Source of the DNA: CAYFVU01 sp964346645
Lineage (GTDB): Bacteria > Spirochaetota > Spirochaetia > DSM-16054 > Sediminispirochaetaceae
DNA length: 14,954 bases
Direction: 5' to 3'
NCBI GenBank assembly: GCA_964346645.1
Contig: CAYFVU010000089.1
Location: 1 to 14,954, forward strand
In this document: positions 6,360 to 14,017 of the stretch, one piece after another
How the letters are laid out: every line of letters starts with the position of its first letter
Numbering within the stretch: the first letter of the stretch is position 1
Program-made: the position numbers and the translations under genes
Notes under the pieces: model-generated
Databases searched by the model: none
Told to the model about the DNA's origin: nothing
The model's input: only the letters and a program-made list of their open reading frames with translations

Positions 6360-7555
6360 AAAGCCCGAAAGCGACTTCTCCTCAGTCAGAGGCCGCCTCT
6401 GCACCCAAGTTTCCACTCGCCTCCACCATGCTGCTGGTGGGTGTCTTTTTCATGACCTTTATCTCGCGGACCATCCTCTCCCCTCTGCTGCTGCCGATAG
6501 AGAATGAGCTGGGAATAAGCCATGCGGAGGGTGGCTCCTTCTTTCTCATTATCTCCATCGGGCTGATGACGAGCATGCTGCTCTCGGGGTGGTTCCTGCA
6601 GCATATGACCCACCACCGCATGATCACCGTGGCGGTTATTCTCTCCGGTGCCGCGCTCCTCCTGCTCGCCGTCAGCAAAGGACTCCTGTTCTTCCGGGTA
6701 GCGCTCTTCTTCATCGGCGCGGGGGCGGGTCTCTACCTGCCGTCGGGAATGACTACGCTCACCGATGTGGTACCCTCGGGTCAGTGGGGAAGGGCGATTG
6801 CGCTCCACGAGCTCGGACCGATTTTCGGTCTCGCGGCGGCACCCTTCTTCGCCGAGCTCGCCCTCGACCACGCCGACTGGCGCAGCCTCCTCGTCCTCCT
6901 CGGCATCGTCTCCCTCATCGCCGGCGGCATCTTCGCCCGGTTCGCCGGGGGAGGCCGATTCCACGGCACCCCGCCCCAGTGGAGCGAGCTCAACGTGATC
7001 ATCCGCAAGCGGCAGTTCTGGATCATCGCCTTCTTCTTCGTCATGGCCCTCGGTCTGGAGATGGGAGTCTACTCGATGCTCCCGACCTACCTCGTCGAGG
7101 CCCGCGGCATAGAACAGTCCATGGTCAACAATATGGTCAGTACCTCTCGCTTGACATCCCTGCTGATGATCTTCATTGCGGGCTGGCTCTCCGACCATAT
7201 AGGATACAAGAAGGTGATAGGTGGCATCGCCCTCACCTCCGGGACCGTCACCGCCATGTTCGGCTTTACCGAAGGCTGGACACTCATCATCGCGGTATAC
7301 CTTCAGCCCATGCTTATCTCCGCCTTCTTTCCGGCCGGCTTCACCGCCCTCGCCGGGGTGAGCACACCCGAGCACCGAAATCTCACCGTTTCGTTGATAA
7401 TCCCCCTCGCCTACCTATTCGGCGCCGGCATGGTACCGGCGGTCATCGGACAACTCGCGGAGAGAGGTGCCTTCGGCATCGGATACATCGCAGTCGGTGT
7501 GCTGATGGCCTCCGGGATCGTCCTTCTCCCCAAGATGCACTTTTCAAGAGAGTAA
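6356..7555 (+). CDS. MFS transporter, paralogue of the one at 11886-13085
   Basis: A 399-residue major facilitator superfamily protein with about twelve hydrophobic segments and a cytoplasmic-looking hydrophilic N-terminus of about 20 residues. The fourth to fifth membrane segments carry GLYLPSG (125-131) and WGRAIALHELGP (144-155), shared almost exactly with the second MFS protein in this window, as is the LLPIENELG segment after the first helix. The substrate is not evident; it could be an exporter or an organic-anion or sugar carrier. Translation is probably coupled to the degenerate cyclase gene, since ATG 6356 overlaps its stop and GGAGA lies about 5-9 bases upstream. It is followed after 5 bases by a methyltransferase gene. 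Family is sure; direction and substrate are not. Confidence 0.9.
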   Translation: MKSPKATSPQSEAASAPKFPLASTMLLVGVFFMTFISRTILSPLLLPIENELGISHAEGGSFFLIISIGLMTSMLLSGWFLQHMTHHRMITVAVILSGAALLLLAVSKGLLFFRVALFFIGAGAGLYLPSGMTTLTDVVPSGQWGRAIALHELGPIFGLAAAPFFAELALDHADWRSLLVLLGIVSLIAGGIFARFAGGGRFHGTPPQWSELNVIIRKRQFWIIAFFFVMALGLEMGVYSMLPTYLVEARGIEQSMVNNMVSTSRLTSLLMIFIAGWLSDHIGYKKVIGGIALTSGTVTAMFGFTEGWTLIIAVYLQPMLISAFFPAGFTALAGVSTPEHRNLTVSLIIPLAYLFGAGMVPAVIGQLAERGAFGIGYIAVGVLMASGIVLLPKMHFSRE

Positions 7556-7560
7556 GACCT

Positions 7561-8217
7561 GTGATTGCGCTCTATCTATTGCTCGCCCTCACCCTCGTAG
7601 CGGCAGGATCTCTCATCTACCACGGCTGGCGCAATGGGATTACCCCCATGCCGAGCTCGTCCGCGGCGGCACGGACCATGGCCGAGGCGGCATTTGTCGA
7701 GGCTCACAGGTTGGAATCGAACGGAAGTGTGTCATCGCGCCGAGCGGACTTCCCGCACGTCATAGAGGCAGGCTCGGGCTGGGGAACGACCGTGTGCGCC
7801 CTCGCTCGCTCTTTGCCGGAGGCGTGCATCGTGGGCTACGAAAACTCTCCCCTTCCCTTCCTCGTTTCGCGACTTCTCTGCAGACTCCTCGGATTCGAGA
7901 ACGTCGAGCTTAAGTTCGCCGATTTTCGACACGCCGATTTAACCTCGGCCGACATCGTGGTCTGCTATCTCTTCCCGGGCGGTATGCGGCAGTTAGCTCA
8001 ACAGATACAGCCCGGTGAGGGCGACCGGAGGCAAGAACCCAGTGCTCACGGATCCTCTGTCGACGTTCACCCAAAGCTGGATGCCCCGTCTCGTCTCTCC
8101 GCGCCGGTGTTAATCAGCAACACCTTCTCCCTTCCCGACAGGAAAGCAGACAGGTGCATCCGGACAGGAGATGCTTCGCTCTCGGAGATATTCGTCTACC
8201 GTCCGCCGGCGAATTGA
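7561..8217 (+). CDS. Membrane-anchored class I SAM-dependent methyltransferase-like protein
   Basis: A 218-residue protein starting at GTG 7561, 5 bases after the MFS stop. Residues 2-20 are one hydrophobic segment (IALYLLLALTLVAAGSLIY), a likely membrane anchor. ITPMPSS (27-33) precedes the Rossmann region, as in small MTases with a conserved proline-containing entry motif. Motif I is VIEAGSGWG (67-75), the acidic residue ending strand 2 is Glu94 (VGYENS), and YLFPGGM (136-142) corresponds to the motif IV region. The C-terminus, SNTFSLPDRK to EIFVYR, is typical of this family. Residues about 150-182 form an unusually polar insert without hydrophobic pattern; another frame over 8011-8112 has higher third-position GC, so paired frameshifts are possible. 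The methyl acceptor is unknown. Nothing beyond position gives it a role with the MFS protein. Confidence 0.75.
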   Translation: MIALYLLLALTLVAAGSLIYHGWRNGITPMPSSSAAARTMAEAAFVEAHRLESNGSVSSRRADFPHVIEAGSGWGTTVCALARSLPEACIVGYENSPLPFLVSRLLCRLLGFENVELKFADFRHADLTSADIVVCYLFPGGMRQLAQQIQPGEGDRRQEPSAHGSSVDVHPKLDAPSRLSAPVLISNTFSLPDRKADRCIRTGDASLSEIFVYRPPAN

Positions 8218-8317
8218 CTTGCTGAAGCTCACGGCATCTCGAATGAAACGGGAAGCGGCCTCGCCCTTAGGTAACCACTGTCCGACAACACCTTATCGAC
8301 TATGCCCACAGCATGCA
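8218..8317. other. Convergent intergenic region between methyltransferase gene and acnA
   Basis: About 100 bases between two convergent stop codons. I see no hairpin followed by a T-run on either strand, no RNA gene and no short ORF with a ribosome binding site. Termination here, if any, is not of the simple hairpin type. Confidence 0.5.
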
Positions 8318-10981
8318 CTACAGGTATTGCCGCAGCACGTACTGCAGGACGCCGCCGTGACGCCAGTAGTCGATCTCGACGGATGAGTCGAGACGGGCCT
8401 TTACCTCGAAGGTACGCTCCGAAAGAGCCTTGCCCGGTGCAACACCGGCCCGCACCGTAAGCGGGGCGCCCGGCTTTATCTGCCCGCCGAGCCCTTCGAT
8501 CGAGAAGAGCTCTTCGCCGGTGAGTTCCAACGTCTGCACGGACTCACCCTCCATGAACTGCAGCGGCAGTACTCCCATTCCCACGAGATTCGAGCGGTGT
8601 ATGCGCTCGAAGCTCTCGGCGATGACGGCCTTCACCCCCAGCAGCGCAGTACCCTTCGCCGCCCAGTCCCTCGAGGAGCCGGAGCCGTACTCCTTGCCGG
8701 CCAAAATAACGAGCGGTACTCCATCTGCTGCGTAGCGCCGTGCCGCTTCCCAGATCGTGAGCTCTTCGCCACGTGCGCCGGTGCCTGCGTTCCGGTCGAC
8801 GCCCGAGCCTTCTGCCGGCGGCATATAGCGCGTAAAACCGCCGGGACGTGATGCGAGACGGTTGCTCAGTCGAACGTTGGCGAAGGTTCCCCGCATCATC
8901 ACCTCGTGGTTTCCCCGTCGCGAGCCGTAGGTATTGAACTGCTCCGGATGCACTCCGAGGGATCGGAGATAACGTCCCGCCGGTGAATCTGCCCCGAACT
9001 TTCCCGCCGGGGAGATGTGATCGGTGGTGACCGAGTCACCGAGCAGCAGCAGGGCGCGGGCTCCCCGGATATCGGCCGGCAAATCCGGAGTCTCCGGTAG
9101 GCCGTAGAAGAAGGGGACCTCACGAATGTAGGTGGATTCTGTGTTCCACTCGTAGACCTCTCCACCCGGCGCATCGAGCCCCTTCCACCGATCATCGCCA
9201 TCGAAGAGGGTGGCATAACTCGCTCGAAAAAGCTCCGGATCGAGCACCTCCTGCTTGAGCCGTGAGATCTCCTCCCCGGAGGGCCACACATCCTGCAGAT
9301 ACACCGGCCCTCCATTCGGATCGCGGCCGAGCGGATCACCGGTCATATCTATATCCACCCGCCCGGCCAAGGCAAATGCAACCACCAGTGGAGGAGAGGC
9401 GAGGAAGTTGAGTTTGACCTCGGGGTGGATCCGTGCCTCGAAGTTGCGGTTGCCGGAGAGGACTGCGGCTACCTTCAGTCCCTTCCGCGCGATCTCTTCG
9501 GCAATTGGCCGAGACAGGTCTCCGCTGTTGCCGATGCAGGTGGTGCACCCATACCCCACCACGTGGAAACCGAGGGCCTGCAAGTAGGGAAGCAGGCCGG
9601 CACGCTCCAAGTACCTCGTCACCACGGGAGAACCGGGTGCGAGGCTCGTCTTCACATGAGGGTTCGGCCGTATACCGAACTCGACCGCCCGCTTTGCCAG
9701 GAGTCCTGCCGCGAGCATCACGTCGGGATTCGAGGTGTTGGTGCAGCTGGTAATCGCCGCAATGACGAGGTCTCCGTCGGACAACTTTCCGTCGGTGAGC
9801 TCAGACTCGTCTTCTCCAGGGCCACGGCCGGCGGAGCGCGGCTCGACACCGGTAAGCTCCCCGACCTTCAATGAAAGCTGATCCAGCTCTATCCTGTCCT
9901 GCGGTCTGCTCGGCCCGGCGACCGAGGGGCGTATCTCCCCGAGGTCTACATCGACCACACGGGTGTAGTCGATCTGATCATTTCCAGAGTTCCAGAGTAG
10001 ACGCTCGCGTGCATAGCTCTCCACCTTCTCGATGTGAGACTCGTCCCGGCCGGTTGCACGCAAATATTCGACCGTCCTCTCGTCTATGGGAAAGTAGGTG
10101 ACCGTGCAGCCGTACTCCGGCGACATGTTCGCAATAGTCGCCCGGTCGGGCACCCCTAGCCGCTTTACCCCCTCTCCGAAGAACTCGACGAACTTCCCGA
10201 CCACCTGCTCGCGACGCAACAGCTCTGTGATAGTGAGTACGAGGTCCGTAGTAGTCACTCCCGGCCGGAGGGAGCCGCGCAGCCGGACGCCTATCACCTC
10301 CGGAAGAGTGAAGTAGAGGGGACGGCGGAGCATGGCGGCCTCGGCCTCTATGCCGCCGACTCCCCAACCGAGAATCCCCAATCCGTTGATCATCGGCGTG
10401 TGCGAATCGGTTCCCACTAGAGAGTCGGGATACAGCCGTACGCCGTCGTCGTGCACCACCTCGCCGAGGTACTCGAGATTCACCTGATGACAAATCCCCA
10501 TCCCCGGAGCCAGTACCGAAAAGCCCTCGAATGCTCCCTCTGCCCACTTGAGCAGCCGGTACCGCTCCGCGTTTCGTTCGTATTCGAGCTCGACGTTCTT
10601 GTCGTACGCACGTGTGGAGCCGTAATGGTCCACCTGTACGGAGTGGTCGATGATCACATCGACGGGGATACGCGGCTGTATCGTTTCCGCCGGCTTTCCC
10701 CTTCTCGTCGCCTCCGATCTGAGCGAGGCGATATCGACAACCGCCGGAACACCGGTAAAGTCCTGCATGAGGATGCGGGTAGGCATGAAGGGCACATCTA
10801 CTTTCCCCTGATACTCCGCCCATTGCTCCAAGGCCCTCAGATGCTCATCGGTATAGAGACGGCCGTCGTAGTTCCTCCTCACGTTCTCCAGAAGTATCCT
10901 GATGGAAAAAGGAAGGCGATGCACCTTCGCAGCGTCGCCGATTTCCACCGACCGGTCGCGAACCTGATGATCCTGTACCAT
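8318..10981 (-). CDS. acnA: Aconitate hydratase AcnA
   Basis: An 887-residue aconitase of the AcnA/IRP type, which interconverts citrate and isocitrate through cis-aconitate in the cytosol for the TCA or glyoxylate cycle. The three [4Fe-4S] ligands are Cys413 (SCTNTSNPD) and Cys479 and Cys482 (GYGCTTCIGNSG). The substrate-site segments DSHTPMINGLG (192-202) and, in the C-terminal swivel domain, KEYGSGSSRDWAAKG are intact, as is the linker between the two halves. Length matches the family (about 890-900). The ATG at 10981 follows a strong GGAGGAGG site. The only acidic stretch that looks less conserved is about 380-402. It is divergent from the tetR gene across about 90 bases. No other TCA gene is present, so it appears to be a stand-alone unit. 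Paralogues such as AcnD or methylisocitrate dehydratase are less likely but not excluded by eye. Confidence 0.95.
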   Translation of the reverse strand: MVQDHQVRDRSVEIGDAAKVHRLPFSIRILLENVRRNYDGRLYTDEHLRALEQWAEYQGKVDVPFMPTRILMQDFTGVPAVVDIASLRSEATRRGKPAETIQPRIPVDVIIDHSVQVDHYGSTRAYDKNVELEYERNAERYRLLKWAEGAFEGFSVLAPGMGICHQVNLEYLGEVVHDDGVRLYPDSLVGTDSHTPMINGLGILGWGVGGIEAEAAMLRRPLYFTLPEVIGVRLRGSLRPGVTTTDLVLTITELLRREQVVGKFVEFFGEGVKRLGVPDRATIANMSPEYGCTVTYFPIDERTVEYLRATGRDESHIEKVESYARERLLWNSGNDQIDYTRVVDVDLGEIRPSVAGPSRPQDRIELDQLSLKVGELTGVEPRSAGRGPGEDESELTDGKLSDGDLVIAAITSCTNTSNPDVMLAAGLLAKRAVEFGIRPNPHVKTSLAPGSPVVTRYLERAGLLPYLQALGFHVVGYGCTTCIGNSGDLSRPIAEEIARKGLKVAAVLSGNRNFEARIHPEVKLNFLASPPLVVAFALAGRVDIDMTGDPLGRDPNGGPVYLQDVWPSGEEISRLKQEVLDPELFRASYATLFDGDDRWKGLDAPGGEVYEWNTESTYIREVPFFYGLPETPDLPADIRGARALLLLGDSVTTDHISPAGKFGADSPAGRYLRSLGVHPEQFNTYGSRRGNHEVMMRGTFANVRLSNRLASRPGGFTRYMPPAEGSGVDRNAGTGARGEELTIWEAARRYAADGVPLVILAGKEYGSGSSRDWAAKGTALLGVKAVIAESFERIHRSNLVGMGVLPLQFMEGESVQTLELTGEELFSIEGLGGQIKPGAPLTVRAGVAPGKALSERTFEVKARLDSSVEIDYWRHGGVLQYVLRQYL

Positions 10982-11000
10982 ATGGCCTCCTCCTCTCTAC

Positions 11001-11006
11001 ATTTTA
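11001..11006 (-). promoter_or_regulatory. Possible -10 box of acnA
   Basis: Read on the minus strand, TAAAAT (11006-11001) matches the -10 consensus at 5 of 6 positions and lies 20 bases before the acnA start. No convincing -35 box is present at the right distance, and the leader would be very short, so this is tentative. Confidence 0.3.
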
Positions 11007-11027
11007 GTGTAGTAGATAGGAACCCTC

Positions 11028-11056
11028 TTGACGAATAGGTAAACAGTGGGTACTTT
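11028..11056 (+). promoter_or_regulatory. Probable tetR promoter
   Basis: TTGACG at 11028-11033 (5 of 6 to the -35 consensus) is followed after 17 bases by TACTTT (11051-11056, 3 of 6). An overlapping TATATA starts at 11056. Either choice puts the transcript start only a few bases before the tetR ATG at 11072, where no ribosome binding site is visible. The message may be leaderless or nearly so. Confidence 0.45.
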
Positions 11057-11068
11057 ATATACACTGTT
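11042..11068. promoter_or_regulatory. Inverted repeat over the tetR promoter, candidate TetR operator
   Basis: AACAGTG (11042-11048) and CACTGTT (11062-11068) are perfect 7-base inverted repeats with 13 bases between them. They flank the predicted -10 box and end 3 bases before the tetR start. Dimeric TetR-family proteins bind such palindromes and usually repress their own promoter, so this is the likely operator for autoregulation and for control of the two genes behind it. The half-site spacing is wider than in compact TetR operators. Confidence 0.55.
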
Positions 11069-11071
11069 GTT

Positions 11072-11746
11072 ATGGGAATACGGGAACGGAAAGAACGGGA
11101 CAGAGAAGAGCTGCGGAGAAAGATCATTCTCACCGCCTCGGACCTCATTTCACGGGATGGCCACGAGAGCCTCACCATCCGTAAGCTCGCCCGCGCCATA
11201 GAGTATTCGCCTAGAACCATCTACCTCTACTTCGCAGACAAAGAGCAGCTCCTGAGGGAGATAGTAGAAGAGGGATTCCGCCGAACCCTCGAGATCCGCA
11301 GAAAAAGTGAGGGCGCGGAGACCGGCGCTCCACACGCACATGCATCAGAGGATCGCCTCGCGATTGAGCTGGGCGGCGCAAAAGCTCCGAGTAACCCCGC
11401 GGAGATTCTTGAAGAGCACCTCCGCAGCCACATTCGCGCAGCCCTCTCCAATCCCAACTTCTACCGTGCCGTGGTCACCCTTCTTTTCGAGAAGAACTTC
11501 GAGCCGGGACCCGCTCAACGGGAGATCATACAGCGGACGCGCGACGAGCTCGCCGGAATCTACTCCGGCGGGGAAAAAAGCGAGTCCGATGTCGAGGCGC
11601 TCTCCATGATCGTCTTCTCCACCATACGGGGCTTCTCCCTCGCACTGCTAAATCTCGAGGGACGACGGAGCAGGGACCGCCTCGAAGAGCTGATAGAACA
11701 CTACATCTCCTTCGTGAAGAGGGGAATAGCAGGAGGAATAAAATGA
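11072..11746 (+). CDS. TetR/AcrR-family transcriptional regulator
   Basis: A 224-residue one-component regulator. Residues about 16-65 form the classic TetR DNA-binding domain: KIILTASDLISRDGHESL leads into the helix-turn-helix LTIRKLARAIEYSPRTIYLYF (33-54), followed by DKEQLLREIV. The C-terminal part (about 75-224) is an all-helical ligand-binding and dimerisation domain that I cannot assign to a ligand. The basic N-terminus (MGIRERKERDREELRR) is normal for the family and fixes the ATG at 11072 despite the lack of a ribosome binding site. Its stop overlaps the next small ORF by ATGA at 11743-11746. The palindrome in its own promoter suggests autorepression and regulation of the linked MFS transporter. 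Its ligand may be the transporter's substrate, which is inference. Confidence 0.92.
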   Translation: MGIRERKERDREELRRKIILTASDLISRDGHESLTIRKLARAIEYSPRTIYLYFADKEQLLREIVEEGFRRTLEIRRKSEGAETGAPHAHASEDRLAIELGGAKAPSNPAEILEEHLRSHIRAALSNPNFYRAVVTLLFEKNFEPGPAQREIIQRTRDELAGIYSGGEKSESDVEALSMIVFSTIRGFSLALLNLEGRRSRDRLEELIEHYISFVKRGIAGGIK

Positions 11747-11889
11747 ACACACTCATTGCATACGCGGGAAAGAGCCGGGCCCCGGATCTCCCCCTACGAG
11801 CCATGATGAAAAAGCTCACGGGCAGGGACACGGATGTGGACAATCTGCAGTGGCACGCAGCCAAGCAACTCGTGGAGGAGGTGAAATGA
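11743..11889 (+). CDS. 48-residue small ORF, possible internally deleted flavodoxin-like protein
   Basis: The frame runs from ATG 11743, which overlaps the tetR stop, to TGA 11887-11889, which overlaps the MFS start; both junctions are ATGA. A strong AGGAGG (11731-11736) lies 6 bases upstream, so it is very likely translated. The first residues, MNTLIAYAGKS, resemble the beta-1 strand and start of the FMN loop in flavodoxins, usually followed by a Gly/Thr-rich phosphate loop that is missing here. The last part (MMKKLTGRDTD to WHAAKQLVEEV) resembles the C-terminal end of flavodoxin-domain (HemG-like) proteins, which often read MKKxxGGDTDT and end in a W-containing helix. About 100 or more residues of the usual fold would be lost in frame. 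No flavin binding is expected. It may be a relic kept for translational coupling, or an unrelated small protein. Confidence 0.6.
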   Translation: MNTLIAYAGKSRAPDLPLRAMMKKLTGRDTDVDNLQWHAAKQLVEEVK

Positions 11890-13085
11890 GCAACACTCCG
11901 ACCGCGGCGAGAATCTATCCGGCACCCGCATTACCGAAGGGGCAGATCATCATCCTCATGACCATGCTCTCCTTCAACTTCATCAGCAGGGGAATTTTCG
12001 CTCCTCTGCTGCCGATTTTCGAAGAACAGTTCGGGGTGGCGCACGGACGCTCCAGCTCTGTTTTCCTCATCATCTCCCTCAGCATGAGCGCAAGCATGGT
12101 GCTCTCGGGATTCGTCTCCGAGCGCCTGCAAAACCGCGGCACCCTCATTCTCTACGAGATGCTCCTCGGCCTCTCGCTCATACTCTGCGCCGCGAGCCGC
12201 TCCTTCCTCCACCTGCAGCTCGGCTCCGCACTCCTCGGTATAAGCGCGGGACTCTACCCGCCGTCCGGCGTCTCAACGGTGACCAACCTGGCACGCGAGG
12301 AGCACTGGGGAAAGGCCCTCGGCATCCACGAGCTGGGACCGAATATCGGCCTCATCAGCGCCCCCCTTCTCATCGGCTTCGCCGTCCCCCACCTCCGATG
12401 GGAGACCATCATGGTCGCTCTCGGGCTGGGAAACTGGCTGTTGGGCCTCTTCTATGCAGTCAGAGGCAGAGGAGGAGAGGTCTACGGCGCCCCGCCGAAC
12501 TTCGGGAACCTCAAACTCATCTTCGGGAACCGCTCTTTCTGGATCCTCGCCCTGTACCTCATTCTGGCGGCCAGCTCGGCCATGGGAACCTACTCGATTC
12601 TGCCTACCTATCTCATAAGCTACCGAGGGTTCGACTCCCAGTTGGTAAACACCGTAGTCGGGCTCTCCCGAATAGGCGGACTCGCCTTCATTTTCGGAGC
12701 GGGGTACCTGGTGGACAAGTTCGGCATGCGGCTGTTCATCGGACTGATACTCGGAGCCACCTCTCTGTTCGCCGTGGCCCTCGGGTTGCTCAGCGGTACG
12801 GTACTCTTGGTGACGGTATTCTTCCAACCGATGATCATCTCGGCCTTCTTTCCGGTGGTCAACACCGCCATCTCTTCGATAACCCGTCCCGAGACGAGAA
12901 GCCTCGCCTTTTCCATGATCGTGCCATTCGCCTCCGGCTTCGGTGCCGGGGTAACGCCGACCGTACTGGGATTACTCGGCGAGACCGGCCGCTTCCCCCT
13001 CGGTTTCGTCTCCCTCGGTGTGATCACCCTCGCGAGCCTGCTCCTGCTTCCGCTGCTTCGTGTGCAGAAAAAACTGGACCGATAG
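11886..13085 (+). CDS. MFS transporter under TetR control, paralogue of the one at 6356-7555
   Basis: A 399-residue twelve-segment MFS permease, exactly as long as its paralogue when started at ATG 11886. A longer frame begins at 11850, but 11886 is preferred because GGAGGAGGTG (11872-11881) lies just before it and the start overlaps the small ORF's stop by ATGA. Shared segments include LLPIFEEQFG after the first helix, GLYPPSG (122-128) and WGKALGIHELGPNIGL (141-156), all within the N-terminal half. The C-terminus is short. Substrate and direction are unknown. Position behind a TetR gene resembles efflux or uptake systems that respond to their own substrate. It is convergent with the ABC permease genes across 86 bases containing two hairpins. 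Confidence 0.9.
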   Translation: MSNTPTAARIYPAPALPKGQIIILMTMLSFNFISRGIFAPLLPIFEEQFGVAHGRSSSVFLIISLSMSASMVLSGFVSERLQNRGTLILYEMLLGLSLILCAASRSFLHLQLGSALLGISAGLYPPSGVSTVTNLAREEHWGKALGIHELGPNIGLISAPLLIGFAVPHLRWETIMVALGLGNWLLGLFYAVRGRGGEVYGAPPNFGNLKLIFGNRSFWILALYLILAASSAMGTYSILPTYLISYRGFDSQLVNTVVGLSRIGGLAFIFGAGYLVDKFGMRLFIGLILGATSLFAVALGLLSGTVLLVTVFFQPMIISAFFPVVNTAISSITRPETRSLAFSMIVPFASGFGAGVTPTVLGLLGETGRFPLGFVSLGVITLASLLLLPLLRVQKKLDR

Positions 13086-13112
13086 GCACAGGCCCTTCGG
13101 TCCAGACGTACC

Positions 13113-13132
13113 CTGCGGCGTTTCGGCCGCAG
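13113..13132. terminator. Hairpin between convergent genes (first)
   Basis: CTGCGGC (13113-13119) and GCCGCAG (13126-13132) form a 7-base GC-rich stem with a 6-base loop, 28 bases after the MFS stop. No T-run follows on the plus strand, so it may act as an mRNA end-stabilising hairpin or a weak terminator. Confidence 0.45.
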
Positions 13133-13139
13133 CCGGGAA

Positions 13140-13165
13140 AGACGTTTCGCTAAGGCGAATCGTCT
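13140..13165. terminator. Hairpin between convergent genes (second)
   Basis: AGACG and CGTCT (13140-13144 and 13161-13165) enclose TTCGC and GCGAA (13146-13150 and 13155-13159) with a single T-T mismatch and a TAAG loop, giving a stem of ten pairs. It starts 7 bases after the MalG-like gene's stop on the minus strand, where only a short T-run (TTT) follows. It probably ends or protects both converging transcripts. Confidence 0.5.
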
Positions 13166-13171
13166 CTACCC

Positions 13172-14017
13172 TTATTTGATTCCTCCGAATGTCAGACCGC
13201 TGACATAGTACCGCTGGAGCATCATGCTGAAGATGATGACCGGCACGATGGCGACTACGCCCATTGCCGCCATGAGGGTCCAGCCCTGCTGGAGGATTCC
13301 GTAGGTGCTCAACATGCCGAGGGGCAGCGTGGCCGTCTCGGGACTGGTGAGCGTCAGAGCAAAGAGGAAATCGTTCCAGGAGAAGATGAAGGCGAAGAGG
13401 GCAGAGGTCACCAAACCCGGTTTGCTCAGCGGAACCGCGATCTTCCAGAAGGCCTGGAAGGGACTCGCCCCGTCGATGAGTGCCGACTCCTCTAGGTCCT
13501 TCGGCACCGCCTCGAACATGCCGCTCATAAGCCAGAAGGTAAAGGCCGAGTTGTAGACCGTGTCTATGAGAATGACGGCCACCCGCGTACCGAGCAGACC
13601 GAACTCCTGCATCATTACCCTGAATGGCAGAGCAAGCACGATCGGCGGCAGCGCTCGGGTGAGCAGCACCGTCATCAGCAGCGCGTACTTGCCCCGAAAG
13701 CGTACGCGTGCAAAGGCGTAGCCTGCCGGTACGCCCAGGACGAGAGCGAGTATCATTGTTCCCAGCGAAATGGTGATGCTGTTGAAGGTCCACAGCTCCA
13801 CCTCCATTTTCGAGAAGACGTACACGAAGTTCTCAAGAGTCACCTTCGAAAAGAGGGTGGGAGGCATGCTGAACATGTCGATGCGGTACTTGAAGGAGGT
13901 GCTGATGATCCAGAATATCGGGAACATGAAGAAGATGAGAATCGCCGTCACCAGGAGTACCCGGATAATCCATGCTATTCGTTCGGTCGTCTTGTTTCTG
14001 TAGGTTACAATAGCCAT
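13172..14017 (-). CDS. Carbohydrate ABC transporter permease, MalG-like
   Basis: A 281-residue inner-membrane permease of the binding-protein-dependent ABC sugar family, with six predicted membrane segments. The EAA loop, which docks on the ATPase, is EAVPKDLEESALIDGASPF followed by FWKIAVPLSKPGL in the second half. The C-terminus (QRYYVSGLTFGGIK) is the usual MalG/UgpE ending. The N-terminus begins with a basic cytoplasmic stretch (YRNKTTERIAW) and a first hydrophobic segment. It overlaps the upstream permease gene by one base (TAATG on the minus strand), a sign of translational coupling and matched subunit amounts. The sugar cannot be determined from the permease. No ATPase gene is visible; many such systems share one encoded elsewhere. 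Confidence 0.93.
   Translation of the reverse strand: MAIVTYRNKTTERIAWIIRVLLVTAILIFFMFPIFWIISTSFKYRIDMFSMPPTLFSKVTLENFVYVFSKMEVELWTFNSITISLGTMILALVLGVPAGYAFARVRFRGKYALLMTVLLTRALPPIVLALPFRVMMQEFGLLGTRVAVILIDTVYNSAFTFWLMSGMFEAVPKDLEESALIDGASPFQAFWKIAVPLSKPGLVTSALFAFIFSWNDFLFALTLTSPETATLPLGMLSTYGILQQGWTLMAAMGVVAIVPVIIFSMMLQRYYVSGLTFGGIK

Noticed and set aside
6386..7375. 329-residue minus-strand open frame opposite the first MFS gene
   Set aside because: Composition is Glu/Gly/His-rich with no recognisable motif, as expected from the complement of a GC-rich membrane protein gene.
6589..7560. Long open plus-strand frame continuous with the methyltransferase
   Set aside because: It lies over the MFS gene in another frame and its translation is Arg/Pro-rich without domain pattern; only the part from GTG 7561 shows methyltransferase motifs.
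10451..11038. Plus-strand open frame opposite the acnA start
   Set aside because: No ribosome site or motif; it is complementary to conserved aconitase sequence.
11850..11885. Longer start for the second MFS gene, adding 12 residues
   Set aside because: ATG 11886 has an excellent ribosome site and an ATGA overlap, and gives the same 399-residue length as the paralogue; the 12 extra residues fall on the small ORF and the ribosome site.
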